From contig JARFIW010000453.1 of assembly GCA_036346225.1 (NCBI GenBank), positions 8,370,001-8,434,000 on the forward strand: 64,000 nucleotides of DNA. The letters run 5' to 3'. Position 1 is the first letter of the stretch; every line of letters begins with the position of its first letter. This document shows positions 58,895 to 64,000 of the stretch, in pieces. The position numbers and the translations under genes were made by a program. Origin of the DNA: Platerodrilus igneus. Taxonomy: Eukaryota; Arthropoda; Insecta; Coleoptera; Lycidae. The notes beneath the pieces are model-generated. The model saw only the letters and a list, made by a program, of their open reading frames with translations, was not told the origin of the DNA and searched no databases.

Positions 58895-59080
58895 TATTTT
58901 ACACAATCTGCAACACCATATTCTACAATTCCAAAAGAAATAGTAATTTCGGAATTGGGATTGATAGATACGCCTAACATTCGTCCAGAGGTTGTACGAC
59001 AACGCGTAAATTTGGTAGTAAACTCTATCCGTTTACGAAAGGAAGCCCCATTATGCCATACCTGTAAGTGGAAGGAAAAG
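58895..59080 (+). pseudogene. Unidentified ORF remnant, right arm
   Basis: Open plus-strand codons give PKEIVISELGLIDTPNIRP, then RQRVNLVVNSIRLRKEA and PLCHTCK. The frame is coding-like and the left-arm partner is 56569-56811. An overlapping frame at 59100-59309 (MDAKRRKLTNGKHCDNTR...) continues after a stop. Family unknown. The C..C at the end hints at a metal site but is not diagnostic. Confidence 0.4.
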
Positions 59081-59382
59081 ACAACTGGAATTAGAGGAAA
59101 TGGATGCAAAAAGGCGAAAATTGACTAATGGAAAACACTGCGACAATACGCGACAATACAAAGATGTGTTAGACAAAGAACATCTTATTAGAGAAAATGA
59201 GGAAGAATTAAAAGATTATTTTATGTGCCGATGGACTGACTTAGATACATCTGGTTTCTACAAGTTGTATGCATTTGCGGTTAGTAAGAAAGACTCTTTA
59301 GTTATGTAGGCGTTCTTGCAGAAAAGGATGGTACTAAATCCGTATACTTTTAAAAGGTTATTCTAAAACGTATTTATCAAAA

Positions 59383-59977
59383 TGGCAGATAACAAAGACG
59401 AACTAAGGAATGCGGGTTTCGTAATCTTTGCGTACACCACACGCAAAGGGGTCCGTTAAACATTGTATATTTGCCTAGTAAAGAACCTTTCGGATCATTT
59501 AAAACCGAGGGTCTTACAACCTATAACAACCATATATTCCCAAAAGTGGTGGAATATGCAACTACCAACGGTGTGTGGGAGAAAAGGATTTCTCCAATAC
59601 CGACAAGAAGAAGTCGATCAAGCTAACAAGATACGTATGCAGGATATAGTGGAAAGCTGCGATTAAAAGATTGTCACAAGCTGCAAGAATTACACGAAGG
59701 AATGGATCTGGTTGTCGGCGGAATCAAAGACTTTAATTATAGAGGCAAACTTCGGTACAATTTACAATTCGAAAACCTAGACGGTCTCTATGTATCAAAC
59801 TATTGGTTAGAAAAGGAGATAGAGGACTTGGGTATCGATTTAAATTTTAAGCTGCGAATAAAATTAGATAAAATTAAAGCCACCCAAACAAACATAAAGA
59901 AAGGACTGTCTTCTGTGTATAACTTTGTATTAAAATTAAGTTTAAATGACCCCATGCTTGGCATTAAATATTTTTAA
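59383..59977 (+). pseudogene. Unidentified gene with poly(A) signal, right arm
   Basis: An ATG at 59383 opens a frame (MADNKDELRNAG, then VIFAYTTRKG) that breaks near 59458. It resumes in other frames (TTYNNHIFPKVVEYATTNG, then EEVDQANKIRMQDIVES) and ends in a clean 91-codon stretch at 59702-59977 (MDLVVGGIKDFNYRGKLRYN, KEIEDLGIDLNFKLRIKL, SVYNFVLKLSLNDP). AATAAA follows 22 nt after the stop (59999). I estimate about 200 residues originally. No known family is recognised. A short piece around TTYN(N/E)HI recurs after the polymerase fragment, so this DNA has internal duplication. Confidence 0.5.
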
Positions 59978-59998
59978 ATTTGTTATGTATAATGTCAG

Positions 59999-60004
59999 AA
60001 TAAA
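59999..60004 (+). terminator. Poly(A) signal AATAAA
   Basis: Canonical hexamer 22 nt after the stop codon of the 59383-59977 gene remnant. Confidence 0.5.
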
Positions 60005-60074
60005 CATTTTATAATAGTATATAACATTGTTCTTTATTTATAAAAGGCTGTGACGTTACCACGAAATAGCAGTC

Positions 60075-60190
60075 GCACAGAGAGGGTGCGCATGGGCAGC
60101 GCGCATGGGCAGGGGTGCGTACGCGCAGGGTGCGCATGGGCAGGGTGTGCATGCGCAGGGTGCCATGGGCTGGGATGTGTCTGGGCGTAC
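60075..60190. repeat. GC-rich minisatellite, right arm
   Basis: Imperfect units GGGTGCGCATGGGCA with variants GCGTACGCGCA and GTGCATGCGCA, about eight copies. It is aligned inversely with 55800-55910. Confidence 0.9.
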
Positions 60191-60529
60191 ACGAGGGAAG
60201 CGGATGTTAACAGTCACCAAGCATCCAATTCTTTATTTGATGGTATCGAGTACTTGCCTGCGTATGTATCCGGAGTAAAAACGATTTGAACGCAGCTTAT
60301 TAATAAAATTAGTTTATCGAGGAAGATGACAAAAGGTACATCATTCCTAATAGTACAACAATCTACGCATGGGGGTAAAGATATAAGATAGTTGTTTATA
60401 TTTGTATATATTAGTTTTAAGATTCCATAATTTTTAAGTTCTTCTCCCACCTTCCAAATCCTTCCGGCTTCTATCCTGGTTGACAGAGTATACGTGTTAT
60501 CTCCACGTGGTATTCGCGGGACACGGCGG

Positions 60530-60730
60530 TTTTAGATTTTCGGGAGATGGTTGGCTAAGGCATATGTCTTGTAGCAAAAGGTTTTAAAGATGGAGTTAAA
60601 TAAAGATGGGAAAAATTAGTCTTTAAAACGCATAACTTTGTATGGGGTGGTCCTATTTAAAATCTGTTTACAGATTTGGGGTCCCTAGAAAAATTTAATA
60701 TTAGTTGATACCTAGCAAAATATATTTATC
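60530..60730. repeat. Internal copy of the ~320-bp hairpin unit, right arm
   Basis: Shares GGTTTTAGATTTT, GGAGATG/GGTTGGCTAA, AAGCATATG-type sequence, AAATCTGTTTACAGATTT (60662-60679) and TTTAATATTAGTTGATACC with 63498-63800. It lies directly before the polymerase-like fragment. The left arm has a poorer match at about 55430-55560. Confidence 0.7.
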
Positions 60731-60737
60731 TTAAAAG

Positions 60738-60960
60738 AGTGACTACCCCGCGTATAATAAATACAATATAACACTTGTCAACAAAAAAGTTGTAGGAAAA
60801 TTAAAGACGTATTTAATGGGGGTCCAGTATTAGAATTTGTTGGTAGTAATGTTAAGTCCTACTGTATTGTAGGCGAGAAAGATACGATTAAAAGATTAAA
60901 GGGTCTCACGAATTGTAGTTAATAAAACCGAGGGTCTTACAACCTATAACGAGCATATAC
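60738..60960 (+). pseudogene. Family B DNA polymerase-like fragment, right arm
   Basis: Two overlapping plus-strand frames give SDYPAYNKYNITLVNKKVV and GKLK, then KDVFNGGPVLEFVGSNVKSY, then EKDTIKRLKGLTN. In protein-primed PolB of Polintons/Mavericks and relatives, the region after the YxDTD motif has the same order: SDYP/SNYP, (N)KKVxGKxKDE, xxEFVGLxxKxY, KKxKGV. These polymerases replicate linear DNA from a terminal protein. Only this C-terminal part is recognisable, and a frame change falls at the KLK/KDV step. A bidnavirus-like or other linear-DNA element is an alternative to Polinton. Confidence 0.65.
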
Positions 60961-61179
60961 TCCAAAAGGAATGAACATGCAACTACGCAGCAGTGCGGGA
61001 GAATAAGAATTCTCCAATAAGAAATTAAAGTTTCCATGTACGTAGCACCAGTCATTGGGTAATGGTCGAAATGTGGAACCTATAAAGACGATTATTAATT
61101 GTGGTTTAGAAAATAGTAGTTTTCGTGGACTAAATAAAATAGCTTAGACTGGTTAATGTATATGGTTACATATTCTCGT

Positions 61180-61340
61180 ACACATCCACAAACATCTGTT
61201 TACGTCCACAATGGCGATACCGGTAGTTTTTGTTTAACAAATAGTAAGAAAGATACGTCAGGTGTTAGTGCGTGAAGCCCATAGGATCGTTGGATTCAAA
61301 AAGAACGGTGCGTATGGTGGTCTCCGTTAGAATAATCGAA
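61180..61340 (+). pseudogene. Right-arm counterpart of the 54890-55115 remnant
   Basis: DNA homology in opposite orientation to 54890-55115. Frames are broken, with readable pieces KPIGSLDSKRT and HKHLFTSTMA. Confidence 0.4.
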
Positions 61341-61376
61341 AGTGGTTAATCAATCGTATTAGATGTTTAAATAAGC

Positions 61377-62065
61377 GAAAGTGTAAAGGCCTACATAAAC
61401 AAAAATTTAATTATCCGACAAAAGTGCGATGTGCTACACTTATAAAGAAAGTATGGAATGGTGCTTTTAGCGGCCCTAGCAGTAAAAAGGGGACTGACTT
61501 TTCCAAGCAACTACAAGAATAGCAGTAGCGCAGAGAAGGGGTATGCATGTATTATACAGTTGCTACAAAATATGTTAGTTTACGCGTAGCTCGGATGTGT
61601 AATTGATCACGACTTAAAGATCCCTCGGAGGTTTAAAAATTCTCGGCCTATTGTCGTTTGAAAAATGTTTGTAAATTATCAGAACAGGAGCGGGTTGAAG
61701 TATAATGGATTATTGACTGAGTTTTTTCTACCTTTTACGAGGGAATTGGAAGTTGACAGACATCGAGCATCTAATTCTCTATTTGGACGATATCGAGTAC
61801 TTACCGGTTCTAGAAATCATTACATGCGGCCGACCGCTATGCGAAAGTGTAAAAGCCTACAGAAGCATAATTATCAGACGAAAAAGTGCGCGATGTGCTA
61901 TAGAAAGTATACAAAAAAATGGTGCTTTGCCCAGTCCTAACAGTAAAAAGGAGAGTGACTTTTTCTAGCAATTACAAGAATAGCAGTAGCGCAGAGAAGG
62001 GGTATGCATGTATTATACAACGCATTGTTGCTATAAAATATGTTAGTTTACGAGAAGCTCGAACG
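61377..62065. repeat. Direct duplication inside the right arm
   Basis: Units 61377-61605 and 61846-62065 share AAGTGTAAA(G/A)GCCTACA, GTGCGATGTGCTA, ATGGTGCTTT, CAGTAAAAAGG and ATAGCAGTAGCGCAGAGAAGG, with GGGTATGCATGTATTATACA following. A related GCAGTCGCACAGAGAGG occurs at 60067, and ATCGAGTACTT with its flank at 60246 and 61790. Confidence 0.8.
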
Positions 62066-62271
62066 TGCACAAATTAAATTTTAATCTATAATTAACCATG
62101 GTCGTAAAATGGAAATTAATGGTTAATTTAAATACTGCTACATATACTTTCGCTTGGTGATTCATTTGGAAAATATTCAAGCCCACCATTTCCTAAAGTA
62201 TGACGTAGAAGTTATTTAAAATTAAATTACTTTATTAGTAAGTATCCTGTAGACAGCAAGTTGGTATTTTC

Positions 62272-62463
62272 TTAGTAATGGTTTAAAGTGTTTTTGGTTA
62301 TAGTAGCACTGCATCTTCTACAGCACGACTTGCACAAATTTGTGTGGTGTGCTACCCCCTTTGGATTTTTAATATGCACGCGATCCGTATAACATGGAAG
62401 ACGTTTTCCGGTGTTTCTACTAACGCATTCGCACCATCGACGAAGCGAACCAGGTGCATGCAT
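62272..62463 (-). CDS. Small cysteine-rich ORF, 63 codons
   Basis: The minus-strand frame is open from an ATG at 62461-62463, with the Cys/His pattern WCECVSRN, LPCYTD, AHHTNLCKSCCRRC. The arrangement CxC-(11)-C...HH-(3)-C-(2)-CC-(2)-C resembles a metal-binding module such as the Cys-rich tail of piggyBac-type transposases, but I cannot assign it. It could be the last exon of something larger, or chance. Confidence 0.3.
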   Translation of the reverse strand: MHAPGSLRRWCECVSRNTGKRLPCYTDRVHIKNPKGVAHHTNLCKSCCRRCSATITKNTLNHY

Positions 62464-62559
62464 TGACGCTAAATGTATTGGACGAGCAGCAAGGATTATG
62501 ACGTCATTTAGTTCCCCGGAATCCTCAACTTCGTTCGGTGTCTTCGGAAACCTTCGGTT

Positions 62560-62640
62560 TGCATTCTATAGGGTACATAAAGCAGGTGCGCAAGAGTAAA
62601 CTCTTTAGTTATAAGTTAGTTCGCTTACAAGTCAAGTGCT
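62560..62640 (+). promoter_or_regulatory. Promoter-like region before the zinc-finger ORF
   Basis: GGGTACATAAAGCAGG (about 62570) as a TATA-like element is followed by TTTAGTTATAAGTTAGTTCG about 30-40 nt on, with two TTAGTT initiator-like sites. The ATG of the next ORF lies at 62668. No left-arm counterpart found. Confidence 0.35.
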
Positions 62641-62667
62641 ATAGTGCGGATTTTGTTTTGTACTAAA

Positions 62668-62901
62668 ATGGTATCTGCAAACGTTTTTAAATGCGAGCTG
62701 TGTCACGTCTACTTTACCAGGAGGGATGCTCTCAAACGGCACCAGAACAAATGTTGTGGTGTAACATCGTCCAAGGTTAACCTCCGCAGCAAAGTACTTA
62801 AACTTGGGCTTGCGGTATCGCTTTACGAGAATAGCTTACAGCACACAAGGAAAACAGCACGGTATGTCATTAAGGTAAACGTTCAACTCCCCAGTTGTTA
62901 A
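62668..62901 (+). CDS. Zinc-finger ORF, 77 aa, possibly a first exon
   Basis: ATG at 62668 in a good context (AAAATGG) opens 77 codons to a TAA at 62899-62901. Residues 7-27 are one classical finger, FKCELCHVYFTRRDALKRH followed by a Cys (C-2-C-12-H-type with Cys as fourth ligand). The rest is basic and featureless. A single finger of the form (F/Y)xCxxCxxxFxRxDALKRH is common near the N-terminus of genes in Polinton-like and other large DNA elements, which fits the setting. It may be nucleic-acid binding. It is the only clean ORF in the palindrome. Confidence 0.5.
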   Translation: MVSANVFKCELCHVYFTRRDALKRHQNKCCGVTSSKVNLRSKVLKLGLAVSLYENSLQHTRKTARYVIKVNVQLPSC

Positions 62902-63220
62902 AGGGTCTTGTACGAAACAACCAACATTTCCGAGATGGAGGTGTTAAAGTCTGCATACCCTGGTCCTAATAGCACAGCAACCTAATTAAGGTAGGTCAGT
63001 AAGCAATATTTAATTTCTGTTAATTGACTTGCATTTAGCGTACTTTCCTATTGTAATAACCGCATTTGTTTGGAGAAGAAATTATAAACAGCTTTCAAAT
63101 GTGATTCACATGTTCGTTAAGAAATTGATTTGAAACGACTTGTATTTTCCAAGCATTTAGCATCGAGCATATCTATTGTATTTCTCAAATCATATACCCG
63201 CTAATTAATAAAAAAGAAAG

Positions 63221-63322
63221 GCTACTTTCACTTTACGTCACATAATTGTAAAGCAATTAGTTTGTCCTCTATGCTACTTTCACTATACGTCACATAATTG
63301 TAAAGCGATTACTTTGTCCTTG
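63221..63322. repeat. Tandem 52-bp repeat, two units
   Basis: GCTACTTTCACT(T/A)TACGTCACATAATTGTAAAGC(A/G)ATTA begins at 63221 and 63273. Each unit contains TACGTCA, a CRE-like octamer half. Confidence 0.9.
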
Positions 63323-63497
63323 TCTATGTATTTCCCAACAATTTAGCATTGTACATGTAATTATGTTAAAACCAGAAAAATTTTAAGCCATGGGTTTTTG
63401 CAACATTCTGAGAAAAGCGCATTACTTTGAAAAAATTAATGTTTTAAATATTAAACACTTATGGCTTATAAAGAACTCGTTTCTAAAATCCTTGCGG

Positions 63498-64000
63498 TTT
63501 TAGATTTTTGGAGATGTTTGGTTAAAGCATATGTTATTGATGAGCAAAACAATTTAAAGAGGTTTGGGAGCTTTAAAGGGTAACTTTGTAAGGAGTAGTC
63601 CGATTTTAAATCTGTTTGCAGATTTGAATTCTGCGTAAAATTCTAAGCTAACAAGATGTATCGCACGACTAAAAAAATTTATAAAAACGCTCAAAAGTCG
63701 CAACAGGTGAGAAATCTTAAAATGAGGGTAGCTCCCTTGGGGATGATGCTATCTTAAAAATTCCTAAAGATTCGGGTAGCTGAGAAAAATCTAATATTAA
63801 TTGATACCAAACAAGATAGGTTTATCTCGAAAGATGCAATGGCTAGACAAAGAAAACTATTTGGTTCAGATTTGGGAGCAAAGAGCAAAATGTAGAGGTT
63901 TGAGAGCTTAAAGTGAAACTTTGCAAGAAGTAGTCCGATTTTAAATCTGTTTGCAGATTCGAATTCTGCATAAAATTTTAGACTAATTTAATGTATCGCA
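63498..64000. repeat. ~320-bp hairpin units at the right edge
   Basis: One full unit (63498-63870) and part of a second (from about 63870 to the window end) in inverse orientation to 52880-53470. The hairpins AAATCTGTTTGCAGATTT are at 63613-63630 and 63942-63959. The second unit is cut by the window edge. Confidence 0.85.

Larger units (their letters stand above)
58500..64000 (+). repeat. Right arm of the giant palindrome, running past the window end
   Basis: Inverted homologue of 52878-57130 (anchors listed there). Several segments of this arm have no left-arm partner, notably 61700-63490 with the second direct-repeat copy and the zinc-finger ORF. The arm continues at the window edge inside a second ~320-bp hairpin unit. 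Confidence 0.85.

Noticed and set aside
1..64000. CRISPR arrays, bacterial operons, tRNA or rRNA genes
   Set aside because: None seen. The repeats present are microsatellites or transposon-derived, and the sequence is clearly eukaryotic.

Overview
The window looks like AT-rich nuclear DNA of an arthropod, most likely an insect. It has long (TA)n tracts, a Ty3/gypsy-type LTR retrotransposon, RTE-like LINE fragments, a Penelope-like fragment, a decayed mariner-like transposase, and core promoters with a TATA box 30 nt before a TCAGT initiator. I found no host gene I could name, and no tRNA or rRNA gene. Almost everything recognisable is mobile-element DNA. All comparisons were made by eye, so identities and boundaries are approximate.

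Region 1 (1-23,700) is a chain of blocks joined end to end by eleven (TA)n tracts. One block is a nearly complete 8.8-kb gypsy-type element on the minus strand (1721-10499), with an intact gag, a broken pol and 1.67-kb LTRs. Seven other blocks are LTR-sized non-coding units (A, E, F, G, B, C, D). Four of them (A, B, C, D) are one family, and E and F are an inverted pair of another. At least six carry a core promoter or TATA-like site followed by a consensus 5' splice donor, so solo LTRs of related elements that insert into (TA)n is the simplest reading. Two further blocks hold hammerhead ribozymes: a canonical one inside a perfect 43-bp inverted repeat (18251-18470) and a decayed one (21484-21528, minus).

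Region 2 (23,700-52,700) is mostly unassigned AT-rich DNA. It contains a 285-bp tandem duplication, a 1.02-kb tandem duplication, two loci with the same unusual double LINE tail (29.7 kb and 44.0 kb, minus strand), a Penelope-like fragment (42.4 kb), a mariner-like relic (45.9 kb) and a plus-strand LINE relic (49.3-51.6 kb) with a second 3' fragment behind it.

Region 3 (52,700-64,000 and beyond) is a giant imperfect palindrome. Its arms (about 52.9-57.1 kb and 58.5-64.0 kb) carry the same decayed genes reading outward from a 1.4-kb centre. Each arm contains a fragment resembling the C-terminal part of a protein-primed family B DNA polymerase of the Polinton/Maverick kind. A roughly 320-bp unit with a conserved small hairpin recurs near the outer ends and inside the arms. 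The right arm also holds a short intact zinc-finger ORF behind a promoter-like region. The palindrome may be a real inverted duplication of a virus-like element or a fold-back assembly artefact, and this needs to be settled first.
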